A DNA stretch of 64,000 nt, from the NCBI GenBank assembly GCA_033239005.1, contig BSQZ01000028.1, forward strand, positions 7,957,911 to 8,021,910, given 5' to 3'. The notes beneath the pieces are model-generated. The model was given only the letters and a program-made list of their open reading frames with translations. It had not been told where the DNA came from and made no database searches. This document shows, piece after piece, positions 24,172-35,520 of the stretch (positions are counted from its first letter, which is position 1; every line of letters begins with the position of its first letter). Origin of the DNA: Lamellibrachia satsuma. Lineage: Eukaryota > Annelida > Polychaeta > Sabellida > Siboglinidae. The position numbers and the translations under genes were made by a program.

Positions 24172-24766
24172 ACATGACTTTGTACACTGGATGAGACAGC
24201 ATGAAATATAACTTTGTCTTATGTCTTGTGTGAACACTGGATGAGACAGCGCAAAGTATAACTATGTTTTATGTCTTGTGTAAACACTGGATGAGACAGC
24301 ACAAAGTATAACTTTGTCTTATGTCTTGTGTGAACACTGGATGAGACAGCACAAAGTATAACTTTGTATTATGTCTTATGTGAACACTGGATGAGACAGC
24401 ACAAAGTATAACTTTGTCTTATGTCTTGTGTGAACACTGGATGAGACAGCACAAAGTATAACTTTGTATTATGTCTTGTGTGAACACTGGATGAGACAGC
24501 ACAAAGTATAACTATGTTTTATGTCTTATGTGAACACTGGATGAGACAGCACAAAGTATAACTTTGTCTTATGTCTTGTGTGAACACTGGATGAGACAGC
24601 ACAAAGTATAACTTTGTCTTATGTTTTGTGTGAACACTGGATGAGACAGCACAAAGTATAACTTTGTCTTATGTCTTGTGTGAACACTGGATGAGACAGC
24701 ACAAAGTATAACTTTGTCTTATGTCTTGCGTGAACACTGGATGAGACAGCACAAAGTATAACTGCA
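24172..24766. repeat. 50-bp minisatellite, about 12 copies
   Basis: Unit contains GAACACTGGATGAGACAGCA and AAAGTATAACTTTGT. Confidence 0.96.
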
Positions 24767-24793
24767 GCGACTGAAATGTGAAATGCCCCAGCT

Positions 24794-25115
24794 GTCATTA
24801 GCAGGTGTGGTAATTGTCACTAGAAGGTGTGGTAGTTGTCACTAGCAGGTGTGGTAGTTATCACTAGCAAGTATTATAGTTGCCACTAGCAGGTGTGGTA
24901 GTTGTCACTAGCAGCTAGATGTGGTAACTGTCACTAGCAGGTAATGTAGTTGTCACTAGCAGGTGTGGTAGTTGTCACTAACAGGTGTGGTAGTTGTCAC
25001 TAGCAGGTGTGGTAGTTGTCACTAGCAGGTGTGGTAGTTGTCACTAACAGGTATTATAGTTGTTACTAGCAGCTAGATGTGGTAGTTGTCACTAACAGGT
25101 GTGGTTGAGCATGTG
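24794..25115. repeat. 22-bp minisatellite
   Basis: About 14 copies of TGTCACTAGCAGGTGTGGTA with GT. Two copies carry a six-base AGCTAG-type insertion. Confidence 0.93.
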
Positions 25116-25433
25116 TGGTTGAACAAACATATCTAGCCACATTAAATATTTCCACATTGTCTTTAATTTGATAACTGGTTGTTCTAATACTGAATAAAAT
25201 GTTCCTTTACCATTATCGCTGTTGTGTCAGTGCTATTATCAACATTACACTGACGATGTTACTACCAATATCACTATGATGTATATCACTATGTTGTTGT
25301 TGTAATAACTTATTGTTCTTGTTATTATTAGTATTATAGTCATGTCATTATATTTATCAAAAAGAAGAGTGAAAGTCAGTGTCAATGTTAATTAATATAC
25401 AAATCTACTTTACTGCATCTGCACATGATTACT
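25116..25433. other. Spacer, no gene seen
   Basis: AT-rich unique DNA with irregular TTATTA and CACTATG tracts. Confidence 0.5.
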
Positions 25434-25560
25434 GGTAGGGGTGAAATGTCACTGGTCAGGCTGTGGTGAAATGTCACTGGTCAGTCTGTGGTGAAATGTC
25501 AATGGTCAGTCTGTGGTGAACTGTCACTGGTCAGTTTGTAGTGGAATATCGCTGGAAGGT
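25434..25560. repeat. 26-bp minisatellite, about five copies
   Basis: Units around GGTGAAATGTCACTGGTCAG. Confidence 0.9.
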
Positions 25561-26132
25561 TGGATATAAACAAGCAGACAACCCATTTTGTTGGTGAACT
25601 ACATACACCTTCTGGCCGGTGATCACGTACATAATACTACATATCCACACTGGCCACTGACCGATCACTGACCAAGTTGAATTGGTGAGAAATAATATCC
25701 AAACAGTTTTGACCAGTCTGATTGCCTACTACAAAGACCACTGATGAAATAAAGATTAGGACATATGTACTTTCTAAACTGACCACTGGCCATGCCACAA
25801 CCCCATGACTCCTTGGACACTGCAAACAGACCTGTTTGGACACAGTCTTGAATCCATACTTGGCCAGCTCAAGTCACCACTGATGTCCAAACTGAACTCC
25901 CAGATGCATTCTGCTACACTCTGTTTGTGAAAGGATGTCCAAGTGTACACAGAGACTGCTGACCAATGACTGGCAACCCAAGTGTAGTCGTTATGTGTAT
26001 GTTCTCCACTAACAGTTGACAACACTTTTTGTAGAAATCTGGCATCAAAAAAATTTATCAACTGACCGTTGGCCGACAGGTAGTTGCCAAACTATATGTT
26101 GACAGACAAACTGTTGGTAACTAAAAGTCAGT
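25561..26132. other. Spacer with dispersed CTGACCA motifs
   Basis: Unique DNA in which short motifs such as ACTGACCA and GGCCA recur irregularly. It may be a very old array. No gene recognised. Confidence 0.45.
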
Positions 26133-26179
26133 ATGTATGTGTATGTGTATGTGCATGTGCATGTGCATGTGCATGTGCA

Positions 26180-26216
<37 letters not shown>

Positions 26217-26217
26217 G
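26133..26217. repeat. (TATGTG/CATGTG)n microsatellite
   Basis: Hexamers GTATGT and GCATGT in blocks. Confidence 0.96.
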
Positions 26218-26307
26218 GCAGCAGGAGAGACCATGACTGTTAAAAACATCTGATTTGAGATACAGGTGTTGTTGAGATCACTTGAGAAATCTCAATGTGA
26301 AGCTATT

Positions 26308-27177
26308 TTACAAGGTTACTTTATGGCACCAAGAGACTACGCCATACAACAAGGTTACTTTATGGCACCAAGAGACTACGCCATACAACAAGGTTACTTT
26401 ATGGCACCAAGAGACTACGCCATACAACAAGGTTACTTTATGGCACCAAGAGACTACGCCATACAACAAGGTTACTTTATGGCACCAAGAGACTACGCCA
26501 TACAACAAGGTTACTTTATGGCACCAAGAGACTACGCCATGCAACAAGGTTACTTTATGGCACCAAGAGACTATGCCATACAACAAGGTTACTTTATGGC
26601 ACCAAGAGACTACGCCATACAACAAGGTTACTTTATGGCACCAAGAGACTACGCCATGCAACAAGGTTACTTTATGGCACCAAGAGACTATGCCATACAA
26701 CAAGGTTACTTTATGGCACCAAGAGACTATGCCATACAACAAGGTTACTTTATGGCACCAAGAGACTACGCCATACAACAAGGTTACTTTATGGCACCAA
26801 GAGACTATGCCATACAACAAGGTTACTTTATGGCACCAAGAGACTACGCCATACAACAAGGTTACTTTATGGCACCAAGAGACTACGCCATGCAACAAGG
26901 TTACTTTATGGCACCAAGAGACTATGCCATACAACAAGGTTACTTTATGGCACCAAGAGACTACGCCATACAACAAGGTTACTTTATGGCACCAAGAGAC
27001 TACGCCATACAACAAGGTTACTTTATGGCACCAAGAGACTATGCCATACAACAAGGTTACTTTATGGCACCAAGAGACTATGCCATACAACAAGGTTACT
27101 TTATGGCACCAAGAGACTACGTCATACAACAAGGTTACTTTATGGCACCAAGAGACTACGCCATACAACAAGGCTAT
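26308..27177 (+). repeat. 39-bp minisatellite, about 22 copies, open in several frames
   Basis: Uniform 39-bp units (CAAGGTTACTTTATGGCACC, then AAGAGACTACGCCATACAA). Because 39 is divisible by three and the unit has no stop in several frames, long reading frames appear on both strands. In the 26266-27195 frame the 13-residue unit reads GYFMAPRDYAIQQ with Ile/Met variation. Variants are almost all C/T or A/G changes at two sites (TACGCC/TATGCC, ATACAA/ATGCAA), some at a CpG. There are no splice sites, no signal peptide and no family match, so I treat it as a satellite rather than a gene. Confidence 0.93.
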
Positions 27178-27185
27178 TGTATCAC

Positions 27186-27556
27186 CACAGGATGATACAT
27201 CAAGGGATCATACACTATGTGAACATGCATAGTAATAGACTGTACCAATGAACATACAATGAACATACACCACACGATGATGCATCAAGGGATCGTACAC
27301 TATGTGAACATGTATAGTAATAGACTGTACCAATGAACATACACCACGGGATGATACATCAAGGGATCATACACTATGTGAACATATACAGACTGTACCA
27401 ATGAACATACACCACGGGATGATACATCAAGGGATCATACACTATGTGAACATATATAGACTGTACCAATGAACATACAATGAACATACACCATGGGATG
27501 ATACATCAAGGGATCATACACTATGTGAATATATACAAAATATACCAATGAACATA
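27186..27556. repeat. Variable minisatellite (GATCATACACTATGTGAACA family)
   Basis: Five units of about 60-90 bp with CATCAAGGGATCATACACTA and GACTGTACCAATGAACATAC. The same composite occurs at 44685-44915, 17 kb away. Confidence 0.9.
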
Positions 27557-27566
27557 CAATTGATAG

Positions 27567-27660
27567 TACAGTGGACTCTGCTTAAAAGAATCACTTCAGG
27601 TCAGAGCAATTTTTTTATGTTGAGTGGCTGATTCTTTTAAGCAAAGTTCCAAAAAAGAGA
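27567..27660 (+). mobile_element. Pogo/mariner-like transposon end (fragment)
   Basis: TA followed by CAGTGGACTCTGCTTAAAAG resembles the general style of pogo/Tigger-type ends (TA target, CAGT start). GCTTAAAAGAATCA at 27580-27593 is repeated in perfect inverted form at 27629-27642. No opposite terminus or transposase was found. Confidence 0.35.
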
Positions 27661-28229
27661 CTAATGTGGAAATGAACGTTTGTCCAACATTTGAGTTTTA
27701 TTAGCTGCAACATTTTGTAAATTAGTATTCATGAGCGACAAATTTGCTTAGATACACAAAGGTTTCTATTTAATTAATCCTTAACAATTTCTATTGAAAA
27801 AATAGTTGCATAAGTGATTTTATTTATCTTCTCAATGTAACTTTAATTATGTGGTATTTTATTATATTGAATGTAAAAATAAAAAAAAACAGCCCACCTA
27901 TGTATGAGACAATAACTTGACGTGCCATCTACATATGAGACAACACCTTAACATGTCATTTGACAGAGAATACAGCAATAGACTGTAGCTGTCCAGAGAC
28001 TGGCCATCACACTTGACCAGAGCACCAATTAAGGAGCAGCCAGGTGCATAAAGGAATGCCAGATCAGGTGAAAAGAGCCATCACTTGACCATAGCCTCAG
28101 GGCCAAATACTGGGCCAAAGTCTGCCCAGGTCAGACTGAGAAAGTGGTCACTTGACCACTTTTACACAGACCACATGAATCCAATGACCGCTGCTACACA
28201 GACTACATGAGCGACCACAACTACCCCTG
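27661..28229. other. Spacer, no gene seen
   Basis: AT-rich DNA, then short irregular repeats rich in GACCA. Nothing coding recognised. Confidence 0.5.
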
Positions 28230-28410
28230 ACCACCTGTATTTAGAGACAGACCATCTGTATTGAGATACCATGGCTAGACAGACCACATGTACTGAGAGA
28301 GACCACAGCTGGACAGACTACCTGAATTGAGAGACCATGGTTAGACAGACCACCTGTATTGATAAACCACTACTAGACAGACCACCTGTATTGAAAGGCC
28401 ATTACTAAAA
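28230..28410. repeat. Degenerate CAGACCACCTGTATTGA array
   Basis: About five decayed units of 30-40 bp with ACAGACCACCTGTATTGA. Confidence 0.75.
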
Positions 28411-28878
28411 ATCCAAAGTCTCCTCAAACTACAACTGCTGTGAAACAATGGTTGCATGTGTTATGCAGCTAAGATAACAAGGTATCCTATTATGTCAACA
28501 GTTTTGGAATTGCATAATTAATAAACTTGTGGTTGCCAAAGTAATCAGTTACTTGTGTTATGCATTACAAATTATTCGCTATTTATTAACAGAGCTCTGA
28601 CAAATAAATTTTATAGAAAAATGGCAGACATCAACACAAATTGACTGGGTGAATTAACAACAAATCAAGGTAATGAGTTAATAAATAAATAAAATGTTTT
28701 GGTAATGTCAATATTTAGCCCCCTTACTCAGCACAACATTAATCTAATTAATCACCTCACATTCGCTACATTCTGTTAAGTGGTAGAAAACTTGAAATGG
28801 CATCAGCTTTTTAGGGCCTTCTTTTTTATGACAAAATATTGGTTACTCACATCACAATATTTTTTCATGGTTTCAATA
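28411..28878. other. AT-rich spacer, no gene seen
   Basis: Unique sequence, nothing recognised. Confidence 0.5.
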
Positions 28879-30333
28879 TAATGTGTAGTTGTGTTTATTA
28901 GATACAAGTTACAGAGGACAGAGAGGAAGAATGTGTAGTTGTGTTTATTAGATACAAGTTACAGAGGACAGAGAGGAAGAATGTGTAGTTGTGTTTATTA
29001 GATACAAGTTACAGAGGACAGAGAGGAAGAATGTGTAGTTGTGTTTATTAGATACAAGTTACAGAGGACAGAGAGGAAGAATGTGTAGTTGTGTTTATTA
29101 GATACAAGCTACAGAGGACAGAGAGGAAGAATGTGTAGTTGTGTTTATTAGATACAAGTTACAGAGGACAGAGAGGAAGAATGTGTAGTTGTGTTTATTA
29201 GATACAAGCTACAGAGGACAGAGAGGAAGAATGTGTAGTTGTGTTTATTAGATACAAGTTACAGAGGACAGAGAGGAAGAATGTGTAGTTGTGTTTATTA
29301 GATACAAGCTACAGAGGACAGAGAGGAAGAATGTGTAGTTGTGTTTATTAGATACAAGCTACAGAGGACAGAGAGGAAGAATGTGTAGTTGTGTTTATTA
29401 GATACAAGCTACAGAGGACAGAGAGGAAGAATGTGTAGTTGTGTTTATTAGATACAAGCTACAGAGGACAGAGAGGAAGAATGTGTAGTTGTGTTTATTA
29501 GATACAAGTTACAGAGGACAGAGAGGAAGAATGTGTAGTTGTGTTTATTAGATACAAGCTACATAGGACAGAGAGGAAGAATGTGTAGTTGTGTTTATTA
29601 GATACAAGTTACAGAGGACAGAGAGGAAGAATGTGTAGTTGTGTTTATTAGATACAAGTTACATAGGACAGAGAGGAAGAATGTGTAGTTGTGTTTATTA
29701 GATACAAGTTACAGAGGACAGAGAGGAAGAATGTGTAGTTGTGTTTATTAGATACAAGTTACAGAGGACAGAGAGGAAGAATGTGTAGTTGTGTTTATTA
29801 GATACAAGTTACAGAGGACAGAGAGGAAGAATGTGTAGTTGTGTTTATTAGATACAAGTTACAGAGGACAGAGAGGAAGAATGTGTAGTTGTGTTTATTA
29901 GATACAAGTTACATAGGACAGAGAGGAAGAATGTGTAGTTGTGTTTATTAGATACAAGTTACAGAGGACAGAGAGGAAGAATGTGTAGTTGTGTTTATTA
30001 GATACAAGTTACATAGGACAGAGAGGAAGAATGTGTAGTTGTGTTTATTAGATACAAGTTACAGAGGACAGAGAGGAAGAATGTGTAGTTATGTTTATTA
30101 GATACAAGTTACAGAGGACAGAGAGGAAGAATGTGTAGTTATGTTTATTAGATACAAGTTACATAGGACAGAGAGGAAGAATGTGTAGTTGTGTTTATTA
30201 GATACAAGCTACAGAGGACAGAGAGGAAGAATGTGTAGTTGTGTTTATTAGATACAAGCTACAGAGGACAGAGAGGAAGAATGTGTAGTTATGTTTATTA
30301 GATACAAGTTACATAGGACAGAGAGGAAGAATG
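28879..30333. repeat. 50-bp minisatellite, about 29 copies
   Basis: Extremely regular 50-bp units (GAATGTGTAGTTGTGTTTAT, ACAGAGGACAGAGAGGAA). Three biallelic sites vary: AAGTT/AAGCT, ACAGAGG/ACATAGG and GTTGTG/GTTATG. Their patchy distribution suggests segmental rather than single-unit turnover. Confidence 0.98.
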
Positions 30334-31656
30334 TGCTATTTCAGTTATTTGTGTTACATTTGTGAGGAGGTCTATTTGGCTGAGAGCTACAGCCATACCA
30401 TATCATATTAAGTAGGTATTAGGTAAGCTAATATATTATGTATGCAAGTTTTATTTGATTGTATAAAATATAATAAATGTGTTAATGCTTTACACATGTG
30501 GCTTTATTGCATTTATTTGACAAAATAATAGGTGCCTACAGTGCATATGATATCTTTTTAGGAACAATTTCAATCGCTATTTGGTTTTTAGATCCATGAA
30601 CTTTAGCATATATCAGCTATCAAAAAAATATATACATTTGCTAAAATAATTTATATTAACATTTTTAGTCTTTGTCAACTTCATCATGGAATGGCCCATA
30701 GATTATTGTCTAATCCAGGTAGAGCACAGTGGGAAGATGAACGGCATATAAATGTTATAGCACAGTGAAAACTGGATGTCTCTTACACAACATACATTGA
30801 AATAATATGTGATTGCTGCTACTTATAAAGTAAAAACATTATCTTGAACAGTTCTATAAAAGGTATACACACAACTACACACCAGCTGTCAGTAGAATTC
30901 ATATGAACGTCACGGTCTATGAATTGACTGAATTCCCCAACATCAGAGCAACCAGGTCCAGGTATTCAAAGAAGAAAAATGACAACTGGGCATGGTGAAT
31001 TGAAACATGATACCATGCGTAAATTGAATAGCAAGACTGACACAGTAGATTGTAATGAGACTGAAATACTTTATAATTCACCTGTGTTTGTGTTACACAG
31101 GGGGTTTCTATAGAGACTCTCAGAGTATTACTGAAATACTTAAACCCTGCACACAGAATTCAGGAATGTGACATTAAACTCACATTTCTCTTACATTATT
31201 ATTAGTCCGGCCACTGAATAAAACCAACAAATGCCATGTCAACAAGAAACAGAAGCTGTCCAACTACTAGGATATGTATAACTACCAAGATACATATAAC
31301 TACCAGGATAAATATAGCCAATTGGTGGCATTTATATTAAATGGCATATATCATAGCACAGATCAATAAATGACAACAAATTGCAATTGCCTGGATGCGT
31401 TTAACAATAGGCAACAGGCGATGATGTCCACTTGTTTCTGTGCCATGAAAGTTCACTGATAGTCTGGATGCCAAGTTCATAAAATTTAACTTTTGTAGGG
31501 CACCCTCTACAGCAAATACTGAACTTATTCTATGACATATGTAGGCTATGTTTCAGGTGGATGCTATCCTGGCAAATCATTTCCGTGGCGGCTAGAGGTT
31601 ATTATGTCACATGACCTTAAGGTCATAATTTTGCAATGGCGGAACTAATGAAAAAT
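30334..31656. other. Long AT-rich spacer, no gene seen
   Basis: 1.3 kb of unique DNA. A three-copy, roughly 22-bp repeat (ATATAACTACCAGGATA-like) lies at about 31262-31318. No coding motif found on either strand. Confidence 0.55.
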
Positions 31657-31711
31657 TGGGAGGAGGGGGAGGGGAGGGAGAGGTAGAGGGAGAGGGAGAA
31701 ATAGGAAACTC
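31657..31711. repeat. Purine-rich low-complexity tract
   Basis: (GGGA/GGAG)n-like run, all purine for about 50 bp on the plus strand. Confidence 0.9.
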
Positions 31712-31744
31712 CATCTCAACACCACCAGTCAGATGCTTGCATAG

Positions 31745-32012
31745 ACCCACAATTATGACCACACCAATTATGCAAAGTGGGGACCAGCTGACCTGACTGA
31801 CATGGAAAGCCTGGCATCAAGTGCTCCATCTGTGAACAAAGACTTAGAAGTAGGACACTTAGTTGTGAGACAGACCTCCCCTGCATTCAACCAGGTGTTG
31901 AGTGATTTAGCCCTTGAACACCTCAACAGATCCAAAAAGGTAAAGGGAGGATTAGTGGGCATCATTCGGAATGCATCTGCAAGTGACTGATGGTTTCTCA
32001 CCAGACATACAG
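31745..32012 (+). pseudogene. Fragment of an uncharacterised invertebrate protein (NYAKWGP... region)
   Basis: An open frame from 31745 to a TGA at 31988-31990 encodes, in order, a TNYAKWGPADL motif, an APSV-x-KDLE-x-G-x-LVVR stretch and an ALEHLNR-x-x-KVKGGLVGI segment. Reading resumes in frame after the TGA with WFLTRH. This order matches, from memory, a family of long proteins of unknown function that is multi-copy in cnidarians and other marine invertebrates and ends in a cysteine-rich tail. There an arginine normally stands where the stop lies, which fits a CGA-to-TGA change. TTGCATAG just upstream could be an acceptor. Fragment only, probably dead. A C-terminal fragment of seemingly the same family lies downstream at 38207. 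Confidence 0.6.
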
Positions 32013-32330
32013 GTTTTTCACCTCTTCTACCGGTTGGTAGAACATTTCTACCGGTTTTTGCGATTTGGGGGAAAATGTTTTTTTTCCTAATTTTATCGGT
32101 AAAATCAGTACCGTTGAGTGAAAAATCTCGACTGTCCGTCAGCCTCGATTCCGATTTTTCGTGGGTCGGAAAAAGTTTGCGATCGACAAACCATGCATTT
32201 TGCTGTTCATGCAATCGGCACTTTTCCATTGCATTTGTCCATTTAGGCAATTTATTATGATTACTGATTGTACATTATTACTTAGTTGTCGTTATAAAAA
32301 ATGGTTGACTGCTAATGGTCCACTGCTAAT
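32013..32330. other. Spacer with short TACCGGTTTTTGCG-like repeats
   Basis: CTACCGGTT occurs twice near 32028-32060 and ATCGGTAAAATCAGTACCG forms a weak inverted pair. An antisense open frame at 31768-32250 overlaps the pseudogene and has no recognisable domain. Confidence 0.4.
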
Positions 32331-32621
32331 GGAGTAACGAGGAATGCAGTAATGGCGGATTGGCGGCTACGCCTACGACTACGGCTACGAATTTCTTTTG
32401 CCTTTTGCCTTGAACTTGGCCACTGGAATTTCACCCGCACCCTTGGTACTGGTACTTGGTACTCTGTCAGCACTGCTCAAGTGCAAGTTGAACGAGGACA
32501 CTATCTGTACCGAGTTCACTCCCTGTAAGTGCACACTGCGGCTGGCACGTGTCGTGTGCACATCATACGACTTGTGCACTAGCTCGGTACAGGAGCAAGT
32601 GTGAATTTTATTTAGAGCATT
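32331..32621. other. CpG-rich block, possible ancient regulatory or coding DNA
   Basis: Contains ATGGCGGATTGGCGGC, repeated CTACG steps and many CpGs, clearly richer in GC than its surroundings. Open frames exist on both strands (plus 32398-32604, minus 32385-32579) without recognisable motifs. Confidence 0.35.
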
Positions 32622-32972
32622 TTGTTGTACAGTTGTATCTATATGTTGTTCGTATTTTGTTGTCAGCTGTATCTATGTGTTGTTTGTATTTTGTTGTACA
32701 GCTGTATCTATATGTTGTTTGTATTTTGTTGTCAGTTGTATCTATGTGTTGTTTGTATTTTGTTGTCAGCTGTATCTATGTGTTGTTTGTATTTTGTTGT
32801 CAGCTGTATCTATATGTTGTTTGTATTTTGTTGTCAGCTGTATCTATATGTTGTTTGTATTTTGTTGTCAGCTGTATCTATATGTTGTTTGTATTTTGTT
32901 GTCAGCTGTATCTATGTGTTGTTTGTATTTTGTTGTCAGCTGTATCTATGTATTGTTTGTATTTTGTGTATT
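32622..32972. repeat. 34-bp minisatellite, about ten copies
   Basis: Unit TTTTGTTGTCAGCTGTATCT, ATGTGTTGTTTGTA. A 34-bp period rotates the frame, so the cysteine-rich open frames here are artefacts. Confidence 0.95.
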
Positions 32973-33653
32973 TATACATTAATGTATTTTTTATTTATGT
33001 CATTTGCACATTCCAGGCAGTTTTTACATTCATCAATCTCAGTCAGAATTGTGTATAGCTTTGTATATTTCTTGCATGGTATTTTTATTTTATTTATCAG
33101 TATTGCCTTATTTAACGCTATTATTCTGTCATCTGTACTTTATTAAGTGACGTTTTGTCAACATGGTGTTTCATGCTGATCTGTGCTTGTTTCTTACATT
33201 GCTGCATGCATGTCTAGCCTGTAATTATTGTTGTATAATTTTTATATATTTTTATCATTTCAACATTTTACTATAGAATGTGCGTGTTTGCGTAATTGAA
33301 ATGTGGTGCTATTTTCACTGCTATATGTTTTTTATCCATTATCTGAATTTTTATGCTCCTTTCGTTATGCTCAGTATTTTTTACCTGCATTTTAGCCTGT
33401 TGTATAATTGTTATTTATGTACCTATATGTACCTTATTTAAATTGTATATAATTACCATTTCTTGTTTGCATTAAAATAATGTGTTTAACCATTATGGTT
33501 AATAGTGTGTTTGTTGTGCTGTGTCCCGAGTGTGTCTGCTGGTTGTCGACCGACGACGCGACGTTGCAACCCCAAATTTTTTGTCGTACACACTAACCTA
33601 CCCCTTTCGGGCCTTTCAAACTTGGCAAGTCTGTTTCTCACCACAAGTGAGCA
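32973..33653. other. T-rich spacer then small CpG-containing stretch
   Basis: T-rich DNA to 33500. 33520-33640 is CpG-richer (CGACCGACGACGCGACG) with no recognised gene. Confidence 0.45.
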
Positions 33654-35064
33654 CAGTATACTTGCTGACAACATTCACTAGATGTTTGGCTTATCCAGGG
33701 AAGTAGACTTGCTGACAACATTCACTAGATGTTTGGCTTATCCAGGGAAGTAGACTTGCTGACAACATTCACTGGATGTTTGGCTTATCCAGGGAAGTAT
33801 ACTTGCTGACAACATTCACTAGATGTTTGGCTTATCCAGGGAAGTATACTTGCTGACAACATTCACAAGATGTTTGGCTTATCCAGGGAAGTATACTTGC
33901 TGACAACATTCACAAGATGTTTGGCTTATCCAGGGAAGTATACTTGCTGACAACATTCAGTAGATGTTTGGCTTATCCAGGGAAGTATACTTGCTGACAA
34001 CATTCACAAGATGTTTGGCTTATCCAGGGAAGTATACTTGCTGACAACATTCAGTAGATGTTTGGCTTATCCAGGGAAGTATACTTGCTGACAACATTCA
34101 CAAGATGTTTGGCTTATCCAGGGAAGTAGACTTGCTGACAACATTCAATGGATGTTTGGCTTATCCAGGAAAGTATACTTGCTGACATTCACAAGATGTT
34201 TGGCTTATCCAGGGAAGTATACTTGCTGACAACATTCAGTAGATGTTTGGCTTATCCAGGGAAGTATACTTGCTGACAACATTCACAAGATGTTTGGCTT
34301 ATCCAGGGAAGTAGACTTGCTGACAACATTCAATGGATGTTTGGCTTATCCAGGAAAGTATACTTGCTGACAACATTCACTAGATGTTTGGCTTATCCAG
34401 GGAAGTATACTTGCTGACAACATTCACAAGATCTTTGGCTTATCCAGGGAAGTATACTTGCTGACAACATTCACAAGATGTTTGGCTTATCCAGGGAAGT
34501 ATACTTGCTGACAACATTCACAGGATGTTTGGCTTATCCAGGGAAGTATACTTGCTGACAACATTCACTGAATGTTTGGCTTATCCAGGGAAGTATACTT
34601 GCTGACAACATTCACTAGATGTTTGGCTTATCCAGGGAAGTATACTTGCTGACAACATTCACTAGATGTTTGGCTTATCCAGGGAAGTATACTTGCTGAC
34701 AACATTCACAAGATGTTTGGCTTATCCAGGGAAGTATACTTGCTGACAACATTCACAAGATGTTTGGCTTATCTAGGGAAGTATACTTGCTGATAACATT
34801 CACTAGATGTTTGGCTTATCCAGGGAAGTATACTTGCTGACAACATTCACTAGATGTTTGGCTTATCCAGGGAAGTATAGTCGCTGACAACATTCACTAG
34901 ATGTTTGGCGTATCCAGGGAAGTATACTCGCTGACAACATTCACTAGATGTTTGGCTTATCCAGGGAAGTATACTCGCTGACAACATTCACTAGATGTTT
35001 GGCTTATCCAGGGAAGTATACTTGCTGACAACATTCACAAGATGTTTGGCTTATCCAGGGAAGG
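33654..35064. repeat. 47-bp minisatellite, about 30 copies
   Basis: Unit AGTATACTTGCTGACAACAT, then TCACTAGATGTTTGGCTTATCCAGGGA. The position after TTCA is the main variant site (CTAGAT, CAAGAT, GTAGAT, ATGGAT). GTATACTT/GTAGACTT alternates in places. Confidence 0.98.
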
Positions 35065-35179
35065 AGCAAACAACCAAAGGAACAACACAGAACAAGATTG
35101 AACAACACAGAACAAGATTGCAGACAGATTAATCGGATGTTAGAAAAATTACTCATTTAGTAATTTTTTCACCAGTGAT

Positions 35180-35520
35180 GATGATAAAAAAGGTACATTC
35201 TTATATAGCGCGGTATCCAGTCCTTTGGACTGTTCAACGTGCATTACACTTCACCCCCTGGCAGACCTGTTCATTTCAATGCCATCTCGACTTCTCTTGG
35301 GAGCATTGAGCCACGCTGCAATTACTGCGCGAAGATTACTAGTTCAGATATCAATCTCTGTCTGTCCAGGTACTAATATATATACAGATGAGTGAATTGT
35401 GGCAACATGGTATGAAAAAAATTGCCAAAGCTTCAAAACAACAGCAAGAGGATTCGAACCCACGCCCCACGATGAACTAGTTAGCCTGGCAACACACGTT
35501 CTAACCACTACGCTACTACG
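35180..35520 (-). mobile_element. tRNA-derived SINE
   Basis: On the minus strand a Pol III A box (TAGCGTAGTGG, 35515-35505) is followed 44 nt later by a B box (GGTTCGAATCC, 35460-35450), the layout of a tRNA promoter. A tRNA-unrelated body of about 270 bp follows, including CATGTTGCCACAATTC and a central stretch near 35240-35340. The tail near 35185-35215 reads GCGCTATATAAGAATG before a short T-rich/ATC end. Such short elements are mobilised by LINE machinery; which partner is unknown. The tRNA-like head continues upstream as a tandem array (35464-36788). Confidence 0.8.

Noticed and set aside
31768..32250. 160-codon minus-strand frame
   Set aside because: Antisense to the better supported NYAKWGP fragment; no domain recognised.
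35450..35515. A genuine tRNA gene
   Set aside because: A and B boxes are present, but the spacing, lack of a clean cloverleaf 3' half and the attached SINE body fit a tRNA-derived retroposon instead.
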